Shown here: positions 11,531 to 24,400 of the stretch, one piece after another
Layout: the number at the start of each line of letters is the position of its first letter
Numbering within the stretch: the stretch's first letter is position 1
NCBI GenBank assembly: GCA_029964075.1
Contig: CM057146.1
Location: forward strand, 10,063,501-10,127,500
Reading direction: 5' to 3'
Length of the DNA: 64,000 nt
Origin: Patiria pectinifera
Lineage: Eukaryota; Echinodermata; Asteroidea; Valvatida; Asterinidae
Program-made: the position numbers and the translations under genes
Notes under the pieces: model-generated
Told to the model about the DNA's origin: nothing
Databases searched by the model: none
The model's input: the letters and a program-made list of their open reading frames with translations, nothing else

Positions 11531-13784
11531 GAGCATGACGCACATGTAGCGCTGAGAAGGTTTATTGAAGGCAATCAACCGTGACGGATCCAGTGGCAGG
11601 GTGTGCATACCGCATGTGTGTAGCTGTATTGTAGGCAGGCGGCCAGACCAGCTGGTCTGTTTATACTTCCGCGGTTTATTGCAACCAAATTGTATTAATC
11701 AATTTTACTATTTACGTACCCACAGTTGCCAACCACCGCAGAAATCATTCCAGTGCATGGTCGACTCCTTTTCCACAGTCAGGCACGAGCGATAGCTGAA
11801 GCTAGGAGTGAAACTTGAGAGACAGCTGATGAAGTTCCGGGACAAACGTAGACAGAAGTTCCACCTTCCTGCTTCCTCAGTTCCCTTTAAAGCTTCGTTT
11901 TTGACAGATCCCGCGCGCCGTATGGAGTGCGCCCTCTTTTGATATTCTCGGTGAACGTTCTCCATCGCGGCGCGGCGCGCACGGCGTATCTGGGTACCTT
12001 GTGCGCTTTCCTATGGGGCACGAGCGAAATCCGACAATATAAAAAGAGGGCGCTCTCTCTCTCTACGTTATGCATGTTCTGCATATTCATCATGTCCAGT
12101 GTATTGCTGTTAATTTGATTGGGAGGGGGAGGGCAAATGTTCCCCTGCCCACGCTCGGGAATGATAAATTGAGAATGTATTCAAAAGTTAAGAAATTTTT
12201 CGGAAAAAAAATGTGCTTTGGCCCCGCCCCCCCCCCTTCTGGAAAAAATCTTGTCGACGCCCATGACCCTGCCCCACTTAACTTCTTTTGAAACAAAAGA
12301 GACCGTTTGACTCCAAACACGGTAGAATTGTGTAAATATAGCAAAGAATCTAAAATCAGGTTTTTTTTACTTCCATCTGAGGGCTGGCTTGATAAAATTA
12401 CGGTTAAAAAGGGGGTCCTATTTGACTGAGAAAGTGGAGGGATGCCACTTGTTTTGGTGTGAATATTTATTGGCAAGCCAAATTGAAGGCCAATTGAAAA
12501 GAAATGAAAAGATGAAGGACAAGACAATATTTTAATTTTTGTTTGAGAAACCCCGGTGGTGTCGGCTTGCATGTTTTTTAGCCCTGTACTTTGTTGATTT
12601 TGCACTGTTTTCAATGGGGCTTGAATAAGTTCAGAGCATTAATGTTGAGTCAACAACTGCTGGCCGCGCGCCAATATTTTATTTACGCTGGTAAGGGCTG
12701 ACGTCATTTGAGCTCCCATGGGATAGATTTGCGCGACCTGTGACGTAGAACGCGTCACGCAAACTAGCTTCCGGTGCCCATCATGCGTAGCACGCAACCT
12801 CGTTCCCAAGGGTGTCGAGCAGTACGCGCCCACCACTACCTGCTCTCTCACCCTGGTATTGGATCATTTGCATGTGCAAGATTTTTGAACACGTATGCAA
12901 ATGAGAACAGTCTGGTGCCTGGATATGCGTTACACATTAGCGTATGTTTTTGTATGCGGTGTCCGAGTCAATTCGTAGCAGCGCGAGCACGGCGTGAGTT
13001 ACGAAAACATGATTTTTGAAATCAAACTGTAACGATCTTATCGAGACAACATGCAGTATCATATTTCATATTAATATGAGCAAATTGGAAAGGAAATTAG
13101 TATTTTCGAGAAGGCGTGGACGAATGATCGCAAAAACACGTACCGCACGTTGTGAATAATAGCACCAAGTACACGATAAAAACCATTACTAGCCAATTGC
13201 GGTATCCAATCAGGATACAGGAAGAAAGTTTCCTATCCAGGGTTTACTATTGGAAACGCGGTTGGAAATAAAGTAAGCACTGGGGACGAGGTTGGCGTAG
13301 CACGCGCTAGCTGCATGCGAAGGTCAATCTGTACTTCCTTCACAAGATTCTGTGAAGCTCATCAGCCCTTTCCATGCAGCGCCCCGTTTGCAGGGCGGGG
13401 GTACGAGCGAATTGTCGGATCTCGTTTGGTAAAATATAATTCGCGACCGGCGGGGAGTAGGCCATGGATCTCCCCCCCCCCCAAAAAAATTGTGGTAACA
13501 AAATATGCTGATTTTAAGGTTGTTTTCCAACTCTCAAACAGCCCAAATGTGCCCAATACAATGAAAAACGGAGTATTAAACAGCACAAAAGCTTCGAATG
13601 CAACGATTCTCGTATTTTGTACATAGACAACAGCGCCCGTACAATTTTGACCCCCCCCCCCCCCACTCGCCGGCAAGGATTTATGCCACTGCTTATTATA
13701 TTAAAGGACGAGTAAAAACAGGGGGGGGGGGGGGAAATAGCCCGATACCCATTCGGCCAGACGCGACCCATTTATAAAGATCTG
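11531..13784. other. No gene seen; contains C and G homopolymer tracts
   Basis: No coding region supported. A 174-codon minus-strand open frame at 12090-12614 is low complexity and matches nothing I know. Runs of ten or more C or G occur near 12227, 13471, 13651 and 13721. Confidence 0.5.
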
Positions 13785-13981
13785 TTAGGCCAAATAAAAA
13801 AGCATCCTGCATATGGGCTAGATGCAACAGAGAAAGAGGTCAAAATGATGTCACTGTTTAAAATATATTATTTTTTCGGTTCAAGTTTTAATTTAAAAAG
13901 AAAAAGAAAAAAAAGGAGGCGGCCCCCCAAAAAGGAAGGGGGTGGGGACGCTAAACATGTTTTTTTTTTTATTTGGCCTTA
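13785..13981. mobile_element. TTAGGCC-family MITE, short copy
   Basis: TTAGGCCAAATAAAAAA at the left is mirrored by TTTTTTTATTTGGCCTTA at the right, giving a clear terminal inverted repeat around a ~197-bp element. The right side carries GGAGGCGGCCCCCCAAAAAG, as in the copies at 1321 and 6969. Confidence 0.7.
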
Positions 13982-14817
13982 GACCTTTGAAGTAGGAAAC
14001 ACTGAGAATACTACCAAGAAATTAACAATACAGTACAGGTATACATAAAATGCATATTTCCAAGTTATTTTATTTCACGTCAACTCCACGTCATAAAATT
14101 TAAACATTACACTACACAGTAAATAGCAAACAAAAAAGTTATTTCCTGATCACTTGGACAATGTAATTTTTTTTTAATACAATCCTTGACAATGCACCTT
14201 TGTGTCCCTTTTTAAACCTTAAACTCAATTTTCGTTTTAAAATTTTAAAGGGTATTTGTGTGCCTTTTTTTTTGGTTTTTATGATGATGCGAATTTCCAG
14301 CACAAAAAGTTGCTAGAATTTTGGATATTTTGATGTCAATTTTCCTTTCTATGGTGGTTCATTGTGGTACAAGTACATTTGTACATGGCAGTAAGCAAGT
14401 GAGCAACCTTTTCTCAATTGTTTTCAATGAGCAAGTTTTGGGTTCACAATTTGAACAGAAAACCCCTAAACTGAACAGTTTCTTCCTGGAATGACATCAC
14501 TGTACATCAACAGCGCCCTCAGTTGTCTGGACAAGCATGGAAATTTCAAATATTGTTATGTAAGAAGTGCACTTTTCAATAAAATTAACCAAAAAGGGAT
14601 GCCAAATAGTTTTCATATTTTAAGAGTAGAAAGTTGCACAAAATGTGATCCTCAGAAAATTGTTTCGCATGAACCCTTTGAATTCAAAACCAAGATCAAC
14701 TGACAAAATTTAACGCAGTATGACAAGAGAATGCATACCCGAAAGTCAACTCACGTGGTGAGCCCTTCAACTTTTAAGACGAGAGATTGTCCCAGCAATA
14801 TCTAAATTCAGAAGTAC
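13982..14817. other. No gene seen
   Basis: AT-rich intergenic DNA. A 70-codon open frame at 14491-14703 has no recognisable feature. Confidence 0.5.
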
Positions 14818-15000
14818 TACAGTCGACTCCCATTATAAAGAGCAAAAGAGGTTCTGCTTATAAAGAGCAAATTCTGAAGTCCCAAATCTCAGGTTATCTT
14901 TGTGTTTCTTTGTTTCGCTGTCCTTTTATAACAACATTCCTGTTATAAAGAGGTAATTTGGCTAGTCTCATCGACCTTGTTATAACGAGAGTCGACTGTA
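14818..15000. mobile_element. Pogo/Tigger-like MITE, 183 bp, TA target
   Basis: CAGTCGACTCCCATTATAA at the left is mirrored at the right by TTATAACGAGAGTCGACTG, and both ends are flanked by TA. CAGTCGA...TTATAA ends with a TA duplication are typical of the pogo branch of Tc1/mariner transposons. A related copy at 23009-24351 is split by another insertion. Confidence 0.8.
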
Positions 15001-15424
15001 TTATGTTTGTTCATGTATTCGTCATTTCGGGGGCTTTTGCATCCAGATTACAACCAAATACATTTCTGCTGTATGCATGCAAGTCAGCGCTCTTCACCTT
15101 CCACTGGTGATGAATCTCAGTTGATTCATGTACAGAGAATTTCAGTCCCTTATTGGGGCGATTGTGTAGTTTAGGACCCCTTTCCTTTAAGGGAACGAAA
15201 ATATTTCAGTTACTGGTCTCACCTAAATTGCTGGCGACATCATGTGGAAGGATTATTTTGGTGGAGAGAGGGTAGGGTTTTGATTTTGGAGCGAAATTAC
15301 AACACAGGCGATATAAGTACTGCAATCATGACAAGTATACATGTGCTATTGCAACATAAAATTGGCTTCAGCATGTGCAGTGCAATGCGACTTCGATGGA
15401 CTGCGACGACGCAGACGGGGTCCA

Positions 15425-15755
15425 CTCATAAGTTCAATGCCTCATAGGTCCGACGCCTCATAAGTCCGACAAAATCGCCTCCCCTAGCCAAATAAAGGCC
15501 AATAAGTCCGACGCCTCATAGGTCCGACGCTTCAAGTCCGATGCCTCATAGGTCCGACACCTCATAGCTCCAACGTCTCGTTAGTCCGACAAATTAAACG
15601 CCTCAGTTTTCCAACGTCATACTTACGAGGCGTCGACTTATGAGCGTCGGACCTATGATGCGAAATAAATAAACATTATGCCTCATAAGTCCGACGCCTC
15701 ATAAGTCCGAATATGAGGCGTCGGACCTATGAGGCGTCGGACTTATGATACGGCC
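15425..15755. repeat. Array of 16-bp CCTCATAAGTCCGACG repeats in both orientations
   Basis: The 16-mer GCCTCATAAGTCCGAC (with AGG for AAG in many copies) recurs about ten times on the plus strand and at least four times inverted (GTCGGACTTATGAGGC), with short spacers. The orientation switches near 15625 and again near 15710, so a transcript could fold into a long hairpin. Confidence 0.85.
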
Positions 15756-16359
15756 CCAACGCAGACGGTTAAGACAAGCATGACAATAACATAAGAGACC
15801 AAAAACAAAATCACATTTGCAACCAAAGTACTGTTGTCTTGTTGAACATTATGTTGTTCATGTATTCTATAGCACCAAGAAACATATAAACAATACTTAT
15901 GAGAGAATTATTTTTTGCTAGCCTCAGGTAGGGCCACTCTTTAGACCTTTTTTACCCATCCGACTCGACGTCACTTGTGAATTAGCCTGGTTGTTGGCTG
16001 TTGAAGAGAGACCGGCAGTGTACACTTGCTTGTACATGAACTCGTAAAGTACTATCCGGGCATGCCATCACTTCTTTCACAGAGCCCTCTGCAATGGAGA
16101 AAGCATTGTGCTAGCTGTTGTTGAGATAAACCGTCACAGGGCAGTTGTTTGGTACAATAGCGCGCACCATGGTTTCTCCATTGAAGGGGGCCTCATGAGT
16201 GTACACTAACCACGTGCCCTGATTGGTCTACACTACCCGGTAGTGGGCTAATAACTTGACCTCTGACCTGCACACCAGATGCATGAACTGGCTTCCGGTG
16301 ATTTCCCATTCTGAATCACTTGAATATACTTTTGCGTATTCTGGGACCTTCAACCATTG
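15756..16359. other. No gene seen
   Basis: Intergenic sequence without supported coding capacity. Confidence 0.5.
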
Positions 16360-17005
16360 CTATGACGTCACACTATTGTTAAAAGTGTGGATTCGGAACT
16401 ACGAATCTGTTACGCTGGTCACAAAGTGTGGATTCGGAACGAAGAATCTTAAGTAAAATGTGGATTCGGAATTACCAATCCACACTTTGAACGCGTTAGA
16501 CAATTTTTCTTCATAATGAGCATTAATAGGACCGTATTCGTGAAAATTTCCTTCCGAAATTAGTCAAATTACCAATGCATCTTCACTGTCAGATTCTCCG
16601 CGTCACTGCAAAACCTACTATGAGTCAGAAAGAAATCATCGTCTGAACTATCAATTTGTCGACGGAAGGAGCCGGGACAAATGTTGCAACCTGACGCCAC
16701 TTTTTCTCTCCATATATCATCTCAATGAAGGGCATTCATTGCAAAAATGATGATAAGACATGAATCGTGGACTGAGAAATATTTCCAATTTTGTTAGGAA
16801 ATACTTTTAAAAAAATCTTGACTCTCCATATACTTTGTACACAATCGCGGAAGTGGCGTCAGGTTGCAACATTTATCCCAAGTCTTTTCATCTCCACTCA
16901 CTGTTAATGCCAATACTTCTTTTGACGCAATGGTTTCAGTCGAAGAATACACTCGCAAGTGTGGATTCTTCTTAAATTACGAATCCACACTTTCTTGTGT
17001 ATTCT
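16360..17005. repeat. Interspersed GTGTGGATTCGGAA motifs in direct and inverted orientation
   Basis: AAGTGTGGATTCGGAAC occurs at about 16384 and 16424, a shorter version follows at about 16458, inverted forms (AATCCACACTTT) occur at 16477 and 16981, and another direct form at 16958. The last pair forms a hairpin. The MITE at 16681-16872 is inserted between the two clusters. Confidence 0.65.
16681..16872. mobile_element. MITE with 22-bp inverted ends
   Basis: ATGTTGCAACCTGACGCCAC at the left is mirrored exactly by GTGGCGTCAGGTTGCAACAT at the right. The interior (192 bp in all) is noncoding and resembles 7511-7728. Confidence 0.85.
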
Positions 17006-18925
17006 CCTTAACAGATTTTACTAGGCTCTCCATGGGAGCCAGGTGGGATCAATGGAATTCCTCTCCACCTGGATCCATTAGAAAACGCTTGTAATAGCGT
17101 TGAGTGATGTCATTACACATCTCCGGTCTACTACCAGCATACTTACAGATCTGCAGAAGCTGCTGTCGCAGGGGCACAAACTCCTGTGTCCTTTTGCTGC
17201 ATTTCATCTGGCCTTGCCTGTTGGGGAAAAGCTGATTAGGGGAACCCACCTACATTGTGCGGCTTTTAGGACAGTTTGAGTTTGAACCCAACTTATAAAA
17301 GAATGATGGGCCTGTTGTATTAAACTGAGTACATAAATTTAAATGAAAAAAATTTGGGATATCCTATGTCATATACATCAGGCATGCAACTGGGAAGTCG
17401 TACAAAAACGAGGAAATTCAAAGTTTTCCAAGACTTTGTACACTGTTTTTGCATTTTCAATGGCACACATGGGAAGTGAAAAAGGAGGAAATCAGCTGAT
17501 CCGAGGAAAAGTTGCATGCCTGCAACTATAAAAGCCCTGTTGAAACTTGATAAACCAGACAATTCTGTGTGTTTTGTACAAGATCTAAGGCAACTTGGAA
17601 AAAAATGTTTCTCTTTTGGGACCCCCACCCCCACATGTTTACCCCAATTGATGACAAAGAAACATTGCCAAATCCTAGGTCCTTTTGGGGGTGGTCAACA
17701 GATTCTACGTCCTACAGAATGTTCACTGTCATTTCATATTCAACTTTTCAACATATTTCATTTCAACTAAGACTCCTGGCATTCCCCCTGACGGCTGATT
17801 AAGTTATTGGTATTTAAAGAAACTTGATACATTGTATTTTTTTTTCAGTGCCAACCGAGGCTATGCAGTATGCAACCTACATTGAGAGGGTTGCACTTAA
17901 AATTCAACGTCCAGAAATGCTGATAAGGGTTATTTATAAGTTGTGAAAGTCACCAAGTTTTATGGTTTTTTAAATATATGGAGGTAATTCATTCCTTTAT
18001 CTAATGATATTTTCGTGGAATTTGGTTACTCGGAAATAGATAAAAGTATCGTTTAACAATCCCGTTTCAGTTAAGGTAGTTTTTGTGATCATCCACAAAA
18101 TGTGCTGCGACACCGAGATGACAAGAACAGTTTACTTTAGCTCTGCATGCACATAAAGATCTATGCTCAACTTACACTGAACTTCTGCACTTGCCCCATT
18201 ATCTGTGTGAGCTGTGAATGTGTATCAGCCACAGCTACCCCTGGTCATTACAGCACTGCCAGCAACAGACCTCTGAACAGAACGGCAAGCAGATGACCTG
18301 GCTCTGCTCTCCCCCTGGATTTCACCCACGATCTTGTGAGCAAATGCCAACTGCCAACACACCGATATCTACGGCTCAGCTAACACGATACTGCCACGTC
18401 TGCGCTAGGGAACACACACTGCCAACAGCAAAGCTCGGCCGCCAAACTGGATATTTTGATTTTCAGCACTGCCACAAGTGACTGCCATCCCCAGCCTGCC
18501 AGCTGCTATATTGACGCTGCCAAACCACCGGCAAACTCTTGGCAAAACTGCAACCACTGCTAACACCCGCTACCTCGGTACCGCGTTTTGAAACACCCAC
18601 CAGGTCTGCCTTACTGCAGTCCACTGCCCGACTTTATTACTAACTGCATTAACTGCTTAGCAGAATACTGCATCCTATTAGCAAGAAAACAACAAGGGAA
18701 ATTGCAAGTTAGAACATGCCACAACACCTGTTTACTTTTAATATGACAAACAACAGTGGGTAATTACTGCCACTGAATAACACATAAAATACATGCACTT
18801 AAAAAAGAAATTGTTACAATTACAGTGTGTTACCTATGCTTAAACATTTTCCTTAAAAAACCCTAATCTGCCTGTAACATTTAAACTTTACAAATAGAGC
18901 ATTGAAATGTATTACAAGTGGGCAA
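17006..18925. other. No gene seen
   Basis: No supported coding region. The 18210-18560 part is rich in CTGCCA/CAGCAC motifs and has an 87-codon open frame, but no splice context or recognisable domain. Confidence 0.45.
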
Positions 18926-19307
18926 TAAGCCATTTGCGAGCTACATTTTGAATAAAATCTGGAACGCTGACTAAATCTAATGCTTTGCACGTTTGAACTT
19001 TGCATTCTCCCGACCAAAGAGACTGTTACTGTATCATGTGATTCGGGGCAAGCCTTATGCTAGCAACCCTCAGCTCCGGCATGGTCTGGTGTCTTTGTGC
19101 CATTCTTACACATTGTGAACAATGTATTGGCGCTGAGCATCTCTTACGTAACTATGCAAGAGCTTGCCCCGAATCATGTGATTAGCAACAGTGGCTTTGG
19201 TCTGGAGAAGTCATAATGAAAATGTGCCGGGCATTCTGAGAAAGTCAGTGTACCAGATGTTTTTCAAAGTAAATCACAAAGGGTATAGGTTACTCGCAAA
19301 TGGCTTA
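18926..19307. mobile_element. MITE-like element, copy 2 of the 2449-2826 family
   Basis: The ends are TAAGCCATTTGCGAG and its exact complement CTCGCAAATGGCTTA. The body matches 2449-2826 nearly throughout, including the inner inverted repeat TCGGGGCAAGC / GCTTGCCCCGA. Confidence 0.85.
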
Positions 19308-19469
19308 TTCCACACTTTCAAAGAGAGCAATGCTCGAATGAGGGAACATACTTCTTTTTTGTTGTCATCAGGAAAAACACTTTAAATATTGGGTATGTGT
19401 ATGCAAAAAGTTAAAAGGTTGTCCAACCAGTATGAAGACAACAATCAATGTAAAAGGACACACATATGC

Positions 19470-19847
19470 TAAGGCCAAACAAAAAAAAGGCTCCGGTTTC
19501 TGGTATGCGCACGCGTCACTGTAGCCATGCGCGTCGGCAAAATGAAAAAGTTTTTTTTTCAATGAAAGATGATGTCTCAAAACCGCCAAACTCACTGGTT
19601 TGACTGGAATCCTGCTGCTGCACAATTTGAACGTGTTTTTAGATTGGGTTATGGTCGAGAATAAGCTTTATGTGGCCTCTCTGGACTCTCATATATTTGA
19701 ACTAAGTTTAGTCGGGCACCATTTGCAGTCATCAGCCGACATTTGAAGCAAAAAAAATCAGGTAAAAAAAAAAAAAAGCCGCGTCGCCGCACCACTTTTT
19801 GGGCAAGCTCCATACCAGAAACCGGAGACTTTATTTTTTTGGCCTAA
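19470..19847. mobile_element. TTAGGCC-family MITE, best-preserved copy in the left half
   Basis: The left end TAAGGCCAAACAAAAAAAAG followed by CTCCGGTTTCTGGTATG is mirrored at the right by CATACCAGAAACCGGAG and TATTTTTTTGGCCTAA, a terminal inverted repeat of nearly 40 bp. ATGC lies directly outside both ends and may be a 4-bp target duplication. Confidence 0.8.
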
Positions 19848-21153
19848 TGCAAGTAACTGTGGAATTGCCCATGTACATGAAATTGGCGTCAAATTTACAA
19901 CAGCCCTTCTTGTTTGAAATACTCCAGATTTCCTACAACAATCAATTCAAAAAATTATCTCAAATAACTTGATATTTTATGAAAGGGTTTGTAGATTTCA
20001 GGGGCAAAAACTCAAGGAGCAATTTTTCTTTCTTCTTGAGACGGAATCAAAATTAAACATTTCGCTAAAAAAAACACCCCACAAATACACATAACAAACA
20101 AATCATATTTTGTTGACAAGTGAAACTCAAAAGCAGATACTGAAAGTTTTCTATGTTCACGTTTGAATAAATGTTTACATATTAGTCGTTTCATCTCTGC
20201 CCACTACAATCAATGTGACTTTACAGTTTCAGTACCCCTTTTCATCAATGTAAACACAAGAAAAAAATTCCATTTGCATTTCTGACCAACAATAACATAA
20301 AATCCCTTTATACTTAGATTAACAGAATTGCATTCAATCAACTTATAGAAAACCAAAATCAGGGTGACAAAAACTCTCAATCCATGTAAAAAAAATAGGT
20401 GCAATTTGTATCTTCCCCCCCCCCCCCAAATAGATGTTTGTCGCAGGCTCGCAGCGTCGCTCTGCACATTTTATGTATATAAAATGTCCGTTTCTTGAAA
20501 ACTAGTGGAGTTTAGGCTTGCAGACTTTGCAATACTGCCAGCAAACTGACGAATCAAGGTTTAAAGTTTTCCTGATTTTGACTATATTTTTTAAGTTTTT
20601 GTGGGATACTTGACATTGAAGCCATTCATAGCGAAGGTTACCCTAGTATGAGCAAAACTGCACATGAATATATGTGAAAATAAAACTATTAAAGCAAAAA
20701 AAAAAGAGAGACCTACACATACGCACTGTAGAAACAAACACCCTCAAAATAAGCTTTCTGTGTATAATACAATGATTTATATATGGTGCTCTAAATTATG
20801 GTGCTCAAAAGTTTACAAGTCAGAACTAAGTAAATCCCTTCTGACATTCCTCATACAAATGCAATGTCCAGCTCTGCAGATTCATATAATCCAGCTAGTT
20901 ATGATGATAAAATATGAATGTAGTCCCCTTTTGAAGTTGCAATGTCCATTTACCTACAGTCATTCAACATGCACTGCATTCTTTATGTAATATTGATTTT
21001 ACGTGAACAATTTTAAAACGTTATCTTGACCTTAAAAATCAGGCATCAGGCATCATCAGATCGGAGGTCTGTTGATGTCAAGCATCTCGAGGCCATGACG
21101 CTGATGCCGGGCGATGGGGGTAGCACACGGCTCTCCACCTTCATCCTTGCATC
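19848..21153 (-). other. Downstream flank and probable 3' UTR of the SRSF2-like gene
   Basis: Lies 3' of the SRSF2-like stop codon on the minus strand. No coding sequence. SRSF2 genes in other animals have long, regulated 3' UTRs, but I cannot place a polyadenylation site here with confidence. The GGCATCAGGCATCATC stretch near 21042 is a short local repeat. Confidence 0.4.
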
Positions 21154-21418
21154 TTAATCCTTACTGTAGGAGCCGGATTTAGAGCGAGAGCGGGAGCGGG
21201 ATCGTGAAGGTGACCGCATCCTCTGCCGGGGCGACTTGGAGCCAGAACGAGAGCGACTGCGGCTGTTGCTCCTACGCTTGGCCGGGGAGTGGGAGTGGGA
21301 CCGGCGAGGCGGGCTGCGGGAGCGGCTCCTGGAGTGAGACGGGGACCGGCGCCGACGGTAGGGTGGTGACCTGCGTGGGGAGCGCCGGGGAGAGCGGCGA
21401 GGCGAGCGGGAACGAGAT
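21154..21418 (-). CDS. SRSF2: SRSF2-like exon 3: rest of RS domain and stop
   Basis: The acceptor TTGTGCAG ends at 21419. The exon continues in phase with [12 protein letters not shown] and many further SR dipeptides and ends SGSYSKD before the stop TAA at 21156-21154. The plus-strand open frame over the same bases is a shadow of the GC-rich RS codons. Confidence 0.92.
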
Positions 21419-24400
21419 CTGCACAAGGAGAAAATCAAGAGAGTTGTCAAAGTCAAGGGGTACTTTAACCCTAACTCCCTATCATAATTTACTAGGAACC
21501 ATACCCATTCTAGGAACCATACCCATTCTGGCCAATTCCAACACCCACATGGGAAATTGTACACACACACACACACACACACACACTGTTGGACTTATTT
21601 TCTGGAGGTACATGTATGCCAAACCCAATGTAAAAGACCATCATTTAAGGGGTACTGTACATGTACCTATCCCAACAGATTTAAACAAAACCTGCTGTTG
21701 GGCTTTGATGGGTTGAGCTCGGTTAGGGTTAATCTTGTGAAGACACAAAACACTCAAAGCACTGCAGCCAATAGCATTCCAACACAGATGGAAGCTTGAA
21801 GAGATGAAAATGTTACATCACGATGAAAACAAAAAAATGAAAAGAAAAAAATTTCTTGACCAGATCGCGTCAGAGAACGTGATGACACGCACTGACTGTT
21901 TTTATGAACAGGCATGGCTGATAGGTTAAAACGTCAAGATTGCCTCAACTCGCCTCCGGGTGACGTCTGTGGTATGGAGGTGGACCGTGTTTTAATCTCA
22001 AATTGGCCATTATGCTAGACCTATTGTACAATTTATGCTCAAGTGCACGCCGGAGTATTGAAACCTTTGCAAACCTTCTGATTTGAAAATCAAAGGCGTG
22101 TGCAAAAAGCACACAAAAAAGACGTGTGCTTTTTCTAGGCGTGTGATTCTGTGGTCTAAGTTGGAACTGAACAATCTTGTACTTTTTATGATATTCACCT
22201 TGTCTTTGTTTTTTCTCTTCACCGACATACTTTTTTTTTTTCCCCCACAAATTATTAAGTAAAATGTTGCCGTAAATGTGTGCCGAGGTGTGCGGTACAG
22301 TGGGATTCAGGCTTGTGATTATTCGCACTTCTCGAGAAGATTTTAGGCGTGTGATGGTGTGGGTTGCATGCCTCAAATTAGAAGTACTGCATATAAAGTT
22401 TCAGCAAGAAATAGCGCCTATCGTTGAAATACCATTGAAATGACTTTTGTGAATCAGTATTTGTGGCATTTGGCTGTGCCTTGCTGCAAAATTCTGCCTA
22501 CATGTATTGCAAAAATAGTTGTTAGCAAAAATAATCCCAGCACGAAGCGGTTAATAACTTCCAAATTGGATCAGTATAGTGTGGCTCCACAAAAAGCTAT
22601 ACACTTGTGGTAACAGGCCTTTATCAGGGTACGCCATCTTGAAAATCAAAGGAAGGCACGTTACGCAAACAAACATGGCGGCGTCAATAGTGTAGGCAGT
22701 GAACCAGTGACTTTCGGAAAGTCACAGCAGACTGACACAATTACAAACGTATGGATAGCTCAAATTCCCAAAATCATCAATCAACACTCTAGGTAGGTCA
22801 CATCTCAATGTATTTTGAAGAAGGGTCGAATAAATTTAATTATGTATATTATATGCCTCACTTTGATTTTCAAGATCGTGTACCCTGATTCAGGTCTAAA
22901 CATTCATTCGTCCATATTTTTGAATAACTAAGTGCACTGTTATGATGCCATTTTGGGTTATAACAGACATGAATGCAAATCCTGTTAGGCGTTAAGTTAA
23001 CGGGAATATACAGTCGAACCCTGATAAGTACAGCACTGTTAACCCTAACTCCTGGGCCTCTTTTACTAGAAAGTATCCTGAATCCGCCAAAATCCACCAA
23101 TTTTGTCATGCAAAAAATGCTGGTATCCTGAATCCATCAGAATCCCCCAGTGTAGATTCTGGAGGTATCCTGAATCCGCCAGAATCCACCAGCAAAAGTC
23201 TTGATGGATTCTGGCGGATTTAGGATACCATGGTGGCATAAAAAAAAATACAGCATGTTTTTCCATAGAGTCTTCAAAATCCATCACCTAAATTTCTATT
23301 GGATTTTGACGGATTCAGGATACCATGCTCGCATGAAAATTGTGATGTGTGTTGTTGCATAGGATCCATCAAAATACACCAATTGATGCATGGCAACCCC
23401 AGCATGGGGTACCGAAGTGAATACGTCTCGCGCACAAAATTTGTGTGAAAGACATTAGCGCATTTTTCAGCCCGTAAACCATAGATATAGAATGAAAAGA
23501 CTAGATCGGCAGCACGTGCACACGCGCCCAGTCACTGTGCGATAAATATCTGCCATTTTGGTTGTCTCTCATAGACGCGCAACAAATTAACGTAAAGTAA
23601 TGGAGCTAAATGTATCTTTCCTCCAGCACGTGACCTAGCTCAACACGCGCGAAGCAAGAAATGCCACCGAGTATTTACGCGATGCCCACACATAATTATT
23701 AACGATGCGCATGGTGTTCTTTGCGCGTAAACGGCGTTGAGTTCATCACGTTTTCGCGCATTATTTGTATCTTTCCTCCAGCACGTGACCTAGCTCAACA
23801 CACGCGAAGCAAGAAATGCGCACCGTTCGTCACGTTTTCGCGCATTATTTGTATCTTTCCTCCAGCACGTGACCCTCCATGCAAGTCCACCCAGTACATG
23901 TGTGTACATGTTTACAGTACAGTATGTGACAGACTTGGCAGGGCTAGTGCCAGCAGTATTTACTTGACCACAAACATTGCAAAAGAGTTAAACTGTTGAG
24001 ATCCTGAATCCATCAAAGTCCCCCAATAGCTCAAAATGGAGGTATCCTGAATCCATCAAAATCTGCCAGTTCCGCTAGGCTTCGAATCCTGAGTCCATCA
24101 AAATCCCCCAGTTTGTTCAATATGGAGGTATCCTGAGTCCACCGAAATCCCCCGAAACAGGGGGGTGGATTTTGATGGATTAGGTACGTTAGGGTTAATA
24201 CAACATCCTGCTTATAACAAGCAAAATTGAAGGTCCCAAGTCTTTGTTTTCCTTTGTCTTCCATTACTGTTAATACAAGGTACCTGTTATAAACAAGGTA
24301 CATGTAATTTGCAAAGTCCCAAGGACCTTGTTATAAAGGTGTTCGACTGTACATCATTTGCTTTTGCTGTAATTGATCAGAAATGGATGGATTTGGTGTT

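Noticed and set aside
12090-12614. 174-codon minus-strand open frame
   Set aside because: Low complexity, runs through a C-rich tract, and shows no conserved motif.
15425-15755. CRISPR-like array
   Set aside because: Repeats are 16 bp, switch orientation, and lack regular unique spacers; the DNA is eukaryotic.
21204-21716. 170-codon plus-strand open frame
   Set aside because: Antisense to the RS domain of the SRSF2-like gene and then running through an AC microsatellite; a codon-repeat shadow.
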